Part shown: positions 6,682 to 12,853 of the stretch, piece by piece
Layout: each line of letters opens with the position of its first letter
How positions within the stretch are numbered: the first letter of the stretch is position 1
DNA from: CALGYY01 sp964585485
GTDB lineage: Bacteria > Bacteroidota > Bacteroidia > Bacteroidales > CAIWKO01
Reading direction: 5' to 3'
NCBI GenBank assembly: GCA_964585485.1
Contig: CAZPDS010000071.1
Span: 1-12,853, forward strand
Length of the DNA stretch: 12,853 nt
Program-made: the position numbers and the translations under genes
The notes under the pieces: model-generated
What the model was told of the DNA's origin: nothing
Seen by the model: the letters and a program-made list of their open reading frames with translations, nothing else
Database searches by the model: none

Positions 6682-7678
6682 TTTGAATGATAAACGGGTC
6701 ATCATCAGCCGTACCGACAGCCTGGGCGATGTTGTGTTGTGCCTGCCGGTGGCGGCGGTTCTCAAACGTCTATTTCCCTCATGCACGGTCATTTTCCTGG
6801 GCAAGGCCTACACACGCGACCTGATACTTTGCTGCGAGAATGTAGATGAGTTTGCCGATTGGGATGCGTTAAAAATGAAGGCGGAAGGTTTGCGCGAATT
6901 AAAGGCCGATGCCATTCTCCATATCTTTCCTGTGCACGAAATTGCCGCTTTGGCTTATCAGGCGGGCATTCCACTCCGGCTTGGAACAACGGGCCGTGTG
7001 TATCATTGGAAATACTGCAACAAGCTGGTGCGTCTTTCGCGGCGGCATTCCAGCCTGCACGAGGCGCAGTTAAACTTAAAACTACTGGTACCCCTGGGGG
7101 CCAAGCGTTTGTTTACCCTCACGGAGATACAGGATTTGTACGGGCTAACGCGTCTTCCCCACCTAAGTGCTGAACAGAAGCAGCTTTTGGATCCGGACTG
7201 TTTCAACCTGATTCTCCATCCGGGCAGTCAGGGCAGTGCCCGGGAATGGGGGTATCCGAATTTTGCGCGCCTTGCGGAATCATTACCCGCCGATCGCTAC
7301 CGGATTTTTGTAACGGGGACCGGGGCAGAATCGGACGCCATCCGGACGCATCTGATTGCACAACATCCGCAGCTCACCGATTGCAGCGGTCTGTTTACTT
7401 TAGCGGAACTCATCGCGTTTATCGCCAATACCGACGGCATTGTGGCCGCCAGCACGGGGCCTCTTCATATTGCCGCCGCGCTGGGTCGCACGGCCATTGG
7501 GATCTATCCGCCGATTCGGCCGATGCATCCCGGCCGCTGGTCGCCCGTTGGATCCTGTGCCTACACGCTGGTTCTGCCGAAAAAGTGCAGTCGCTGCAGA
7601 AAAACCGGTATTTGCCAATGCATGCAGGAGATACGTCCGGAGATGGTGAGCGACAAGTTGCACGAAATTTTTCGCTGA
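6662..7678 (+). CDS. Family 9 glycosyltransferase (heptosyltransferase-like)
   Basis: The 338-residue product fits GT-B heptosyltransferases, which add heptose or a related sugar to the lipopolysaccharide inner core at the cytoplasmic face of the inner membrane. Visible family features are the N-terminal DSLGDVVLCLPV (19-30, with D23 at the catalytic-base position) and the donor-binding LILHPGS (183-189). STGPLHIAAALG follows at 264-275. The C-terminus has a cysteine cluster (C309, C312, C318, C320) before MQEI, also usual in the family. The frame is open back to an ATG at 6584, but that would add 26 residues unlike the family and deepen the overlap. ATG 6662 is therefore preferred; TTG 6683 is an alternative. 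The 20-bp overlap with the GT2 gene suggests translational coupling. Confidence 0.92.
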   Translation: MRTRRINLNDKRVIISRTDSLGDVVLCLPVAAVLKRLFPSCTVIFLGKAYTRDLILCCENVDEFADWDALKMKAEGLRELKADAILHIFPVHEIAALAYQAGIPLRLGTTGRVYHWKYCNKLVRLSRRHSSLHEAQLNLKLLVPLGAKRLFTLTEIQDLYGLTRLPHLSAEQKQLLDPDCFNLILHPGSQGSAREWGYPNFARLAESLPADRYRIFVTGTGAESDAIRTHLIAQHPQLTDCSGLFTLAELIAFIANTDGIVAASTGPLHIAAALGRTAIGIYPPIRPMHPGRWSPVGSCAYTLVLPKKCSRCRKTGICQCMQEIRPEMVSDKLHEIFR

Positions 7679-7695
7679 TACAGCTTAAAAAATCG

Positions 7696-7703
7696 TAAGT
7701 TTG
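7696..7703 (+). promoter_or_regulatory. -7 promoter element (TAAGTTTG) for the secreted protein gene
   Basis: An exact TAnnTTTG match lies 17 nt before the ATG at 7721, inside the 42-bp gap after the GT9 gene. It suggests that the secreted protein is transcribed independently of the glycosyltransferases. Confidence 0.5.
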
Positions 7704-7720
7704 CAACCAAACTCCTGAGC

Positions 7721-8503
7721 ATGAAACAACTGCTATTAATCCTTTTAACTTTCCTTGTTTCTGTAAGCTGTCAGGCCGGGGAAATCAACCTCAGCGGAAC
7801 CTATTTCGGCAGCAATCTGGTGGTGGTCAACCCCGACCACGGTGAAGGGTATTGCGTTACCTCCATCAAGGTAAACGGGCAGCTTACGAGGGATGAAATT
7901 CGTTCCAACTCATTTGAAATTGATTTTAGTTTACTCGATTTAAAAGTGGGGGATCCCGTCACAGTGGTCATTACGCATCAGGATGGCTGCACGCCCACGG
8001 TGGTTAATCCCGGTGTTCTTTCCATGCGCAGCGACTTTGCCTTTCTTGCCGCCAAGTTTGACCGAAGTGGCAATCTCACCTGGACCATCAAAGGGGATCC
8101 CGGTGAAAATCCATTTTTCATCGAGCAATTCCGCTGGAATAAATGGATTCAAGTAGCTGAGGTGGTTCCCACTGACTCGGTTCGCTTCAATGCTTACCAG
8201 TCAACCGTAAACACCCATAACGGCGCCAATCAGTTTAGGGTGCTCACGCTAGATGCCGACGGGAATGCCTTTTACTCCAAAGTGGTTAAGTATAATAACC
8301 TCAGGGCTGCAGAAGTGACCTTAATATCCTCAAAAATTACCGATAAGATTAGCTTTTCCGGAGAGACCATGTATGAACTATTCGATGCAAACGGTAATTA
8401 CATCAGCGGAGGCATCGCCAGTGAGGTAGATGCCAGCGATATGGTGAAGGGGAAATACTTTTTAAACTACGACACCAAGTCGGTGAGCGTGACGAAAAAA
8501 TAG
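7721..8503 (+). CDS. Secreted beta-rich protein with a T9SS-tail-like C-terminus
   Basis: The 260-residue product has a signal peptide (about 1-19). C17 lies in SVSCQAG, but the residue at -3 is serine, so the lipobox is poor. Three parts can be seen. Residues 20-100 form a beta-rich domain with two cysteines, C45 and C90. Residues 105-195 resemble a fibronectin-III-like module (W139, W142, and FRVLTLDADGNAFYS). Residues 197-260 resemble the type IX secretion C-terminal sorting fold (YELFDANGNYISGG, then KGKYFLNYD and a final SVTKK). The usual PNP of that tail is absent and SSK stands in its place. It is probably exported to the periplasm or cell surface; a binding or structural role is only a guess. 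I do not recognise the specific family. Confidence 0.85.
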   Translation: MKQLLLILLTFLVSVSCQAGEINLSGTYFGSNLVVVNPDHGEGYCVTSIKVNGQLTRDEIRSNSFEIDFSLLDLKVGDPVTVVITHQDGCTPTVVNPGVLSMRSDFAFLAAKFDRSGNLTWTIKGDPGENPFFIEQFRWNKWIQVAEVVPTDSVRFNAYQSTVNTHNGANQFRVLTLDADGNAFYSKVVKYNNLRAAEVTLISSKITDKISFSGETMYELFDANGNYISGGIASEVDASDMVKGKYFLNYDTKSVSVTKK

Positions 8504-8572
8504 CCGGCCATCATTGTCTTCAAGCCATCTTAGCCTGGTTGGGTGATCTGCCGGGGGTGCCTGAATTTTCCG

Positions 8573-8580
8573 TACCTTTG
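8573..8580 (+). promoter_or_regulatory. -7 promoter element (TACCTTTG) for the DEAD-box helicase
   Basis: An exact TAnnTTTG match lies 44 nt before the inferred TTG start at 8625. This gives the longest plus-strand leader in the window, about 40 nt, which is A-rich near the start codon. Confidence 0.5.
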
Positions 8581-8594
8581 CAGGAGCGCCTGCA
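8579..8594 (+). repeat. Palindrome TGCAGG-AGCG-CCTGCA at the helicase transcription start
   Basis: A 6-bp inverted repeat with a 4-nt centre overlaps the last bases of the -7 element and the predicted start of transcription. The position suits a DNA operator better than an RNA hairpin, because only part of it would be transcribed. It could also be chance. Confidence 0.35.
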
Positions 8595-8624
8595 GAAAGT
8601 GGGCTGACATTAAAAAATACTCGT

Positions 8625-9902
8625 TTGAAATTTACTGAATTAAATCTCGACCCCGATTTACTGGAAGGTATTTCTTCCATTGGTTTTGAAGATGCTACAC
8701 CTGTGCAGGAACAGGCCATTCCGGTTATTCTGGAGGGCAAAGACATGATTGCTTCGGCGCAAACCGGTACCGGAAAAACGGCCGCCTTTCTGCTACCGGT
8801 CATCCACCGCATCCTGCATCACCGCACCTCCGATAAAGTACAAGCGCTGGTAATCGTTCCCACGCGCGAACTGGCCCAGCAGATTGACCAGCACATGCAA
8901 GGCCTCTCCTATTTCACACCCGTTAGTTCCATTCCCATCTACGGGGGCACCGATGGGATTTCTTTTGACAACGAAAAAAAATCGCTGATTGAAGGTGCGG
9001 ATGTCGTTATCTGTACCCCGGGCCGCATGATTGCTCATCTGAACCAGGGCTACGTCACCTTCGACGGCCTTCAGTTTCTGATCCTTGATGAGGCAGACAG
9101 GATGCTGGATATGGGATTTTTCGATGATATCATGAAGATCGTTTCCTTTATTCCGAACCAGCGGCAGACCTTAATGTTTTCGGCCACCATGCCCGAAAAG
9201 ATCCGTTTACTGGCCCGTAAGATACTGGATCATCCGGTTGAAATCAATATTGCGATTTCCAAACCGGCCGAAAGGGTCTTACAGGTTGCCTATGTGGTAT
9301 ACGAATCTCAAAAAATCCCCCTGGCCGTATCGCTGCTTCGGGAAGACCGATTGCGCACCGTGCTGATATTTTGTTCTACCAAAAGCGCTACAAAAACCTT
9401 AAGTCGGGAGCTCAAACGCAACGGTCTCAAGGTGGAAGAAATCCACTCCGACCTGGAACAGAGCGAACGCGAAAAAGTACTGCTGGCCTTCCGCAACCGA
9501 AGTCTGAATATTCTTGTTGCGACGGATATCCTTTCGCGGGGTATCGACATTGAAGACATCGACCTGGTGCTGAATTACGATGTTCCCAACGACGGTGAAG
9601 ATTACATTCACCGCATCGGGCGCACGGCCCGTGCGGCGTCTGAAGGGATGGCCATCACGTTTATCTCCGAAAAGGAGATGGGAAAATTCGGCGACATCGA
9701 ACAACTGCTGGGCAGTCCTGTATATAAGACCCGTCTTCCCGAAGACCTGGGCGAAGGGCCGGTGTATGATCCCAAGAAGAGGTTTCCACGGAACGACCGC
9801 AGAACGGGAGGTTCGTCGCGCAGGGAACCTGGGAAGCGAGACGGTGGAAGATCTTCAGGAAAACGAAGGGGCTCGGCGCCGGGCGGGACTGGCAAGGAAT
9901 AA
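8625..9902 (+). CDS. DEAD-box ATP-dependent RNA helicase, RhlE-like
   Basis: The 425-residue cytoplasmic enzyme would unwind short RNA duplexes or remodel ribonucleoprotein using ATP, for example in ribosome assembly or RNA decay. All core motifs are present: the Q motif around F21-Q28, I AQTGTGKT (45-52), Ia PTRELA (79-84), Ib TPGR (131-134), II DEAD (155-158), III SAT (186-188) and VI HRIGRTAR (329-336). The tail from about 385 is basic and rich in G, R and S (for example GGRSSGKRRGS), typical of RNA-binding extensions. The start is inferred to be TTG at 8625, giving the expected MKFTELNL beginning. No ATG lies in frame between the promoter element and this point. It converges on the permease gene, with 30 bp between the stops. 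Confidence 0.95.
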   Translation: MKFTELNLDPDLLEGISSIGFEDATPVQEQAIPVILEGKDMIASAQTGTGKTAAFLLPVIHRILHHRTSDKVQALVIVPTRELAQQIDQHMQGLSYFTPVSSIPIYGGTDGISFDNEKKSLIEGADVVICTPGRMIAHLNQGYVTFDGLQFLILDEADRMLDMGFFDDIMKIVSFIPNQRQTLMFSATMPEKIRLLARKILDHPVEINIAISKPAERVLQVAYVVYESQKIPLAVSLLREDRLRTVLIFCSTKSATKTLSRELKRNGLKVEEIHSDLEQSEREKVLLAFRNRSLNILVATDILSRGIDIEDIDLVLNYDVPNDGEDYIHRIGRTARAASEGMAITFISEKEMGKFGDIEQLLGSPVYKTRLPEDLGEGPVYDPKKRFPRNDRRTGGSSRREPGKRDGGRSSGKRRGSAPGGTGKE

Positions 9903-9909
9903 ACAACTA

Positions 9910-9926
9910 GCCGGGGCGCCACCGGC
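9910..9926. terminator. Possible GC-rich hairpin between convergent genes
   Basis: GCCGG (9910-9914) and CCGGC (9922-9926) form a 5-bp stem with a 7-nt loop in the 30-bp gap between the helicase and permease stops. An alternative overlapping stem pairs GCCGC (9925-9929) with GCGGC (9937-9941). Neither is followed by a T-run, so termination is only plausible from position. Confidence 0.25.
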
Positions 9927-9932
9927 CGCATT

Positions 9933-11165
9933 CTAAGCGGCGGCTTGAACCTTAAAATATTTCTGCGACACATAACTCACGGGGAACCATACCGCGAGCA
10001 GTCCGATGATGAGATCAATGAGCAACACATAAACGAAATCCAGCCACTGAATGGCTACAGGATAGGCCTGTGCAGCAAAGGTCTCCGAACCACCGATCCC
10101 GATCAGTCCGAATTGTTGCTGCAGCAACACCACGACGAAGCCGGCGAGCAGGCCCAATACCGCGCCAGACAGGCTAATCAGCAGGCCTTCGGTAATAAAA
10201 ATCCGGCGAATAAGGCCATTCCCCGCCCCCAGGCAGTTGAGTACAGCGATGTCCTTTTTTTTATCCAGGATCAACATGCTCAGGCTGCCAATAACATTGA
10301 AGGTGGCGATAATCAGAATAAAGCCCAGGATGGCGAAGACCGCCAGTTTCTCTGATTTCATGATTTTGAAAAGCACCTCTTCCTGCTCATAGCGGTTCTT
10401 CACCACAAAAGCCGGCCCCAGGCTTTCGCGGATGTTTTCCAGCACTTCGTCCGCATCGGCCGTTTCAGCGATCCGGAGTTCCACCGCAGATAAGCGCTTG
10501 GGATAATCGAGCAAGGACTGAGCAAAGCGCAAAGGAACCAGCACGTATTTGCTATCGAAATCCTGCTGTATTCCGAAGATACCCGCCGGCCGGATATCCA
10601 GGGAGTTAAAGGCATCCAGGGGGTTAAGGGCCCTGGACGCGGTACGACGGGGCACATAGACGGTAAGCGGATTTTCCGGATCATCAAGGGGGATGCCCAT
10701 GTTGTAGGCAATGCCTTGTCCCAACACGGCATAATCTGCACTGCCCTGTTCCAGCACGAAACGGCCTTCTACCATAGCATTGGCGACCTCGCTGGTGCAG
10801 GAAAAATTAGGATCGACGCCTTTGAGGGTAACAATATACTGCTTGTCCATGTATTGCAGCAGCGCGTTCTCTTCCACGATGCCGGTATAACAGTCTATTC
10901 CGGAGATATCGCGCAACTGTTGCATTGGCAAACTGTCGGCCGAAAAAGTCTTGCCTTGCGCGGCCACAATTTTAATATCCGGATTAAAGGTATTGAACAA
11001 GCGGGTCACCATGCTCTCAAAGCCGTTGAATACCGAGAGGACGATGACGAGTGCCATCGTGCCGGCCATAATTCCGAACACAGAGATAATGGAGATAATA
11101 TTAATGATGTTGTGCGATTTCTTCGCAAACAGGTAACGACGGGCTATGTAAAACGGAAGATTCAA
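9933..11165 (-). CDS. FtsX/LolC/LolE-family ABC transporter permease
   Basis: The 410-residue inner-membrane protein has the LolC/E architecture. The first helix is at about 21-48, after IARRYLFAKKSHN. A large periplasmic MacB-like domain (about 50-270) follows, then three helices at about 274-299, 322-349 and 376-397. The cytoplasmic loop after helix 2, DKKKDIAVLNCLGAG (301-315), is the usual coupling segment for the ATPase. LolC/E proteins extract lipoproteins from the inner membrane for transfer to the outer membrane. A LolD-type ATPase is not in this window, so the exact system is inferred. The start is TTG at 11165, giving MNLPFYIARRYLF as in the family, and no ATG lies between it and the upstream in-frame stop. 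It follows rbfA on the same strand after 95 bp of mostly repeat sequence, an arrangement I recall as common in Bacteroidota. Confidence 0.92.
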   Translation of the reverse strand: MNLPFYIARRYLFAKKSHNIINIISIISVFGIMAGTMALVIVLSVFNGFESMVTRLFNTFNPDIKIVAAQGKTFSADSLPMQQLRDISGIDCYTGIVEENALLQYMDKQYIVTLKGVDPNFSCTSEVANAMVEGRFVLEQGSADYAVLGQGIAYNMGIPLDDPENPLTVYVPRRTASRALNPLDAFNSLDIRPAGIFGIQQDFDSKYVLVPLRFAQSLLDYPKRLSAVELRIAETADADEVLENIRESLGPAFVVKNRYEQEEVLFKIMKSEKLAVFAILGFILIIATFNVIGSLSMLILDKKKDIAVLNCLGAGNGLIRRIFITEGLLISLSGAVLGLLAGFVVVLLQQQFGLIGIGGSETFAAQAYPVAIQWLDFVYVLLIDLIIGLLAVWFPVSYVSQKYFKVQAAA

Positions 11166-11216
11166 AAATACCGGCTTTTTAAATACAGTATATACAAAAA
11201 AGTATCAACGAACAAC

Positions 11217-11265
11217 GACCAGGGACTATGGACCAGGGACTAGGGACTAGTGACTATAGACTATT
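11217..11265 (+). repeat. Degenerate heptad array, seven GACYANN units, at the 3' end of rbfA
   Basis: Seven consecutive 7-bp units all begin GAC and keep A at position 5. Examples are GACCAGG, GACTATG and GACTAGT. Poorer copies may continue left to about 11204. The last unit contains the rbfA stop codon (11261-11263). On the minus strand the units read ATAGTCC-like. The rest of the 95-bp gap between rbfA and the permease is AT-rich, with no gene. Confidence 0.8.
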
Positions 11266-11599
11266 GTTTCAGTAATTCGTCGATATGTTCAATGTAATCC
11301 AGGGCATCGTCGATAAAGAATTCGAGTTCGGGAATTACGCGTAGTTGTTGTTTGACGCGGCCGGCCAGAATATGGCGAATTTCCTTTTTGTTGTCCAGCA
11401 CTTTTTGAAAAAGGGCATTTTTATCCGGGGTAGCGAACAAGCTGAGGTGGACACGCGCCAGTGACAGGTCGCGGGTGACGCCCACATGGGTCACCGTGAT
11501 CATAGAATGGCCGCGGATTCCTGCGAGTTCCTGCTGAAACATCTCGCCCATTTCCTTTTGGATGAGGCGGGAGATTTTGTTTTGACGAATAGATTCCAT
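11261..11599 (-). CDS. rbfA: Ribosome-binding factor A
   Basis: RbfA is a small KH-fold protein that binds the 30S subunit and helps mature the 16S rRNA 5' end, which matters most in the cold. The 112-residue length is normal. Recognisable features are the N-terminal helix with RQNKISRLIQKEMGEMFQ (5-22), the strand ITVTHVGVTRDLSLARVHLS (34-53), and the C-terminal LAGRVKQQLRVIPELEFFID stretch (78-97). The ATG at 11599 begins exactly where the family does and lies 4 nt after a -7 element, so the message is predicted to be leaderless. It is bracketed by two heptad arrays, is divergent from the ABC exporter gene and lies upstream of the LolC/E-type permease. Confidence 0.95.
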   Translation of the reverse strand: MESIRQNKISRLIQKEMGEMFQQELAGIRGHSMITVTHVGVTRDLSLARVHLSLFATPDKNALFQKVLDNKKEIRHILAGRVKQQLRVIPELEFFIDDALDYIEHIDELLKQ

Positions 11600-11603
11600 A
11601 TTA

Positions 11604-11611
11604 CAAAGGTA
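11604..11611 (-). promoter_or_regulatory. -7 promoter element (TACCTTTG) immediately before rbfA
   Basis: On the minus strand this is an exact TAnnTTTG match with 4 nt (TAAT) before the ATG, which predicts a leaderless mRNA. The region where a -33 box would lie is filled by the heptad array at 11616-11650 and has no TTTG at the proper spacing. Confidence 0.55.
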
Positions 11612-11615
11612 CGCA

Positions 11616-11650
11616 AATAGTGAATAGTGGATAGCGGATAGTAAATAGTG
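11616..11650 (+). repeat. Heptad array of five RATAGYR units upstream of rbfA
   Basis: Five phased 7-bp units (AATAGTG twice, then GATAGCG, GATAGTA and AATAGTG) lie 4 bp upstream of the rbfA -7 element. The ATAGT core matches the array downstream of rbfA on the opposite strand, so the two flank the gene in inverted orientation. Between this array and the exporter promoter at 11769 (about 118 bp) I see no gene or further structure. Confidence 0.75.
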
Positions 11651-11768
11651 GAATACGTTTGATAATTATTTAGTTCCCAAGCCATAAATAAATGAATGGC
11701 GAAGCGTTCGGGTCGCAAGCACGTGTACTTTCATGCCGGGCAGAAGGCAGCGTTTGAATTTTAACCTG

Positions 11769-11776
11769 TATCTTTG
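11769..11776 (+). promoter_or_regulatory. -7 promoter element (TATCTTTG) immediately before the ABC exporter gene
   Basis: An exact TAnnTTTG match leaves 4 nt (CGGC) before the ATG at 11781, again predicting a leaderless mRNA. A TTTG at 11753-11756 is only 12 bp upstream, too close for a standard -33 box. Confidence 0.55.
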
Positions 11777-11780
11777 CGGC

Positions 11781-12853
11781 ATGAAAAAGCTGATCTCGGT
11801 CTTACGCTATGCGCTTCCCTACTGGAAATATGCCCTGCTGAACATCGTTTTTAATATGCTGGGGGTTCTTTTTTCATTGGTTTCCTTTGCCCTGGTAGTG
11901 CCCGTACTGCAGATACTGTTTAAAACACGGGCGCTGGTAACCACTGCGCCGCCGCTGGAATTGAGCACCGATAGCCTGATGGCGAATTTTGATTATTATG
12001 TATCCAAGGTCATCCTGGAAAAAGGAGAAACAACGGCCCTGCTTTACATCTGCCTTGCCTTAATAGTGCTTTTTCTGTTAAAAAATCTCTTCCGGTACCT
12101 GGCCATGTTCTACATGTCGAGCGTTCGAAATTATGCGATCCGCGATATCCGGGACACCTTATATAATAAGATCACCATACTGCCCATCTCATTTTTCTCC
12201 GAGCAACGCAAGGGTGACCTTATGGCTCGTATGACCAACGATGTGCAGGAAGTAGAATGGTCGATTATGTCCTCGCTGGAGATGTTGTTCCGTGATCCCA
12301 TCACTATTATCTCTTACCTGGTCATGCTGTTCATCATGAGCCCGGAACTCTCGGTGTTCATCATCATCTTGCTTCCCCTCGCGGGAATACTAATTGGAAG
12401 TATTGGCAAGAGTCTGCGGCGGACCTCCGATAAGGCTCAGGCAAAAATGGGAAACATCTTGTCTTCGATTGAAGAAACACTATCGGGTCTTCGAATTATC
12501 AAGGCTTTCAACTCTATTGATTTTGTCAACAAGCGGTTTCGCCGCATCAACACCGACTATACGCGGGTAATGGTTCGGCTGGTTCGCAAGCGTGATTTAT
12601 CCAACCCCATGAGTGAGTTTCTGGCCATCATTGTTGTGGTTGTCGTGCTGTGGTACGGTGGCTCGCTGATTCTGGCCCATAATTCCACACTGGATGCCGC
12701 CGTATTTATTGTCTACCTGGCCGTGTTTAGTCAGGTAATCCCTCCGGCCAAGTCGTTTACGCAGGCCTTTTACAATATTCAAAAGGGGGCGGCCTCGGTA
12801 GAGCGCATTGAGATGGTGCTGAAAGCCGAAGAGGTCATCACCGAGAAGCCGGA
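11781..12853 (+). CDS. MsbA-like ABC exporter, transmembrane half (3' end outside window)
   Basis: The frame is open from ATG 11781 to the window edge, giving 357 complete codons and no stop. The product begins MKKLISVLRYALPYWKYALL and has about six membrane helices: near 17-47, 86-110, two in 172-207, and two in 280-322. This matches the type 1 exporter domain fused to an ATPase, which would lie beyond the edge. The family hallmark FFSEQRKGDLMARMTNDV is at 138-155, and the coupling stretch SSIEETLSGLRIIKAF at 228-243. An extended external loop of about 38 residues lies between helices 1 and 2 (about 48-85). MsbA-type proteins flip lipid A or other lipids and drugs across the inner membrane. 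The substrate here is not determined. It is divergent from rbfA. Confidence 0.93.
   Translation, partial: MKKLISVLRYALPYWKYALLNIVFNMLGVLFSLVSFALVVPVLQILFKTRALVTTAPPLELSTDSLMANFDYYVSKVILEKGETTALLYICLALIVLFLLKNLFRYLAMFYMSSVRNYAIRDIRDTLYNKITILPISFFSEQRKGDLMARMTNDVQEVEWSIMSSLEMLFRDPITIISYLVMLFIMSPELSVFIIILLPLAGILIGSIGKSLRRTSDKAQAKMGNILSSIEETLSGLRIIKAFNSIDFVNKRFRRINTDYTRVMVRLVRKRDLSNPMSEFLAIIVVVVVLWYGGSLILAHNSTLDAAVFIVYLAVFSQVIPPAKSFTQAFYNIQKGAASVERIEMVLKAEEVITEKP

Noticed and set aside
11163..11170. TATTTTTG on the minus strand at the permease start, matching the -7 consensus
   Set aside because: It overlaps the inferred TTG start codon itself, so a transcript from it would lack the start. About six chance matches are expected over both strands of the window, and rbfA lies upstream on the same strand.
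10716..11243. 175-codon open frame on the plus strand opposite the permease gene
   Set aside because: Antisense shadow of a well-recognised LolC/E-type permease; the translation has no domain and runs into the heptad repeats.
11204..11265. Possible CRISPR array from regularly spaced repeats near rbfA
   Set aside because: Units are contiguous 7-bp tandem copies without spacers, and no cas gene is present.
11500..11718. 72-codon minus-strand frame overlapping rbfA
   Set aside because: Its upstream half is a translation of the heptad array, giving STIYYPLSTIHY-like repeats, and the rest is an out-of-frame reading of rbfA.

Overview
The window looks like an ordinary housekeeping stretch from a member of the Bacteroidota, perhaps Chitinophagales/Sphingobacteriia-like, though the exact family is a guess. 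Four things point there. Nine genes are preceded by the Bacteroidota-type -7 promoter element TAnnTTTG. Shine-Dalgarno sequences are largely absent. The genes include a DUF2723 membrane glycosyltransferase, a secreted thioredoxin with a WCGD site and a secreted protein with a T9SS-tail-like C-terminus. Finally, rbfA is followed by a LolC/E-type permease. Base composition is near 50% GC and looks even throughout. I see no tRNA, rRNA, insertion sequence, prophage or CRISPR, and no gene-free stretch longer than about 180 bases.

Layout. On the minus strand, 2502 down to 1 holds a likely operon: an M28 metallopeptidase with a PDZ domain (1237-2502), an unrecognised 270-residue membrane protein (407-1219) and the N-terminus of a DUF2723 protein (1-339, cut by the window edge). 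Divergent from it on the plus strand are an exported thioredoxin-fold protein (2644-3153), then trpS (3234-4229), a 114-residue membrane protein (4234-4578) and hflX (4587-5774), the last three packed as one operon. After a repeat-bearing gap come two glycosyltransferases that overlap by 20 bp, a GT2 (WaaE/KdtX-like, 5923-6681) and a GT9 heptosyltransferase-like enzyme (6662-7678), probably for lipopolysaccharide core assembly. A secreted beta-rich protein (7721-8503) and a DEAD-box RNA helicase (8625-9902) follow.

Convergent to the helicase, on the minus strand, are rbfA (11261-11599) and a LolC/E-type permease (9933-11165). Divergent from rbfA is the start of an MsbA-like ABC exporter (11781 to the window end). 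Several genes serve translation and RNA handling (trpS, hflX, rbfA, the helicase). Others build or maintain the envelope (DUF2723, GT2, GT9, permease, exporter, exported proteins).

I found no convincing new multi-gene system. The two patterns that stand out are at the regulatory level. First, trpS, rbfA and the exporter gene each have exactly 4 nt between TAnnTTTG and ATG, which predicts leaderless mRNAs. Second, short degenerate tandem arrays, all with a 7-bp period, sit in the intergenic spaces around rbfA and upstream of the GT2 gene. TTG start codons are inferred for hflX, the helicase and the permease.
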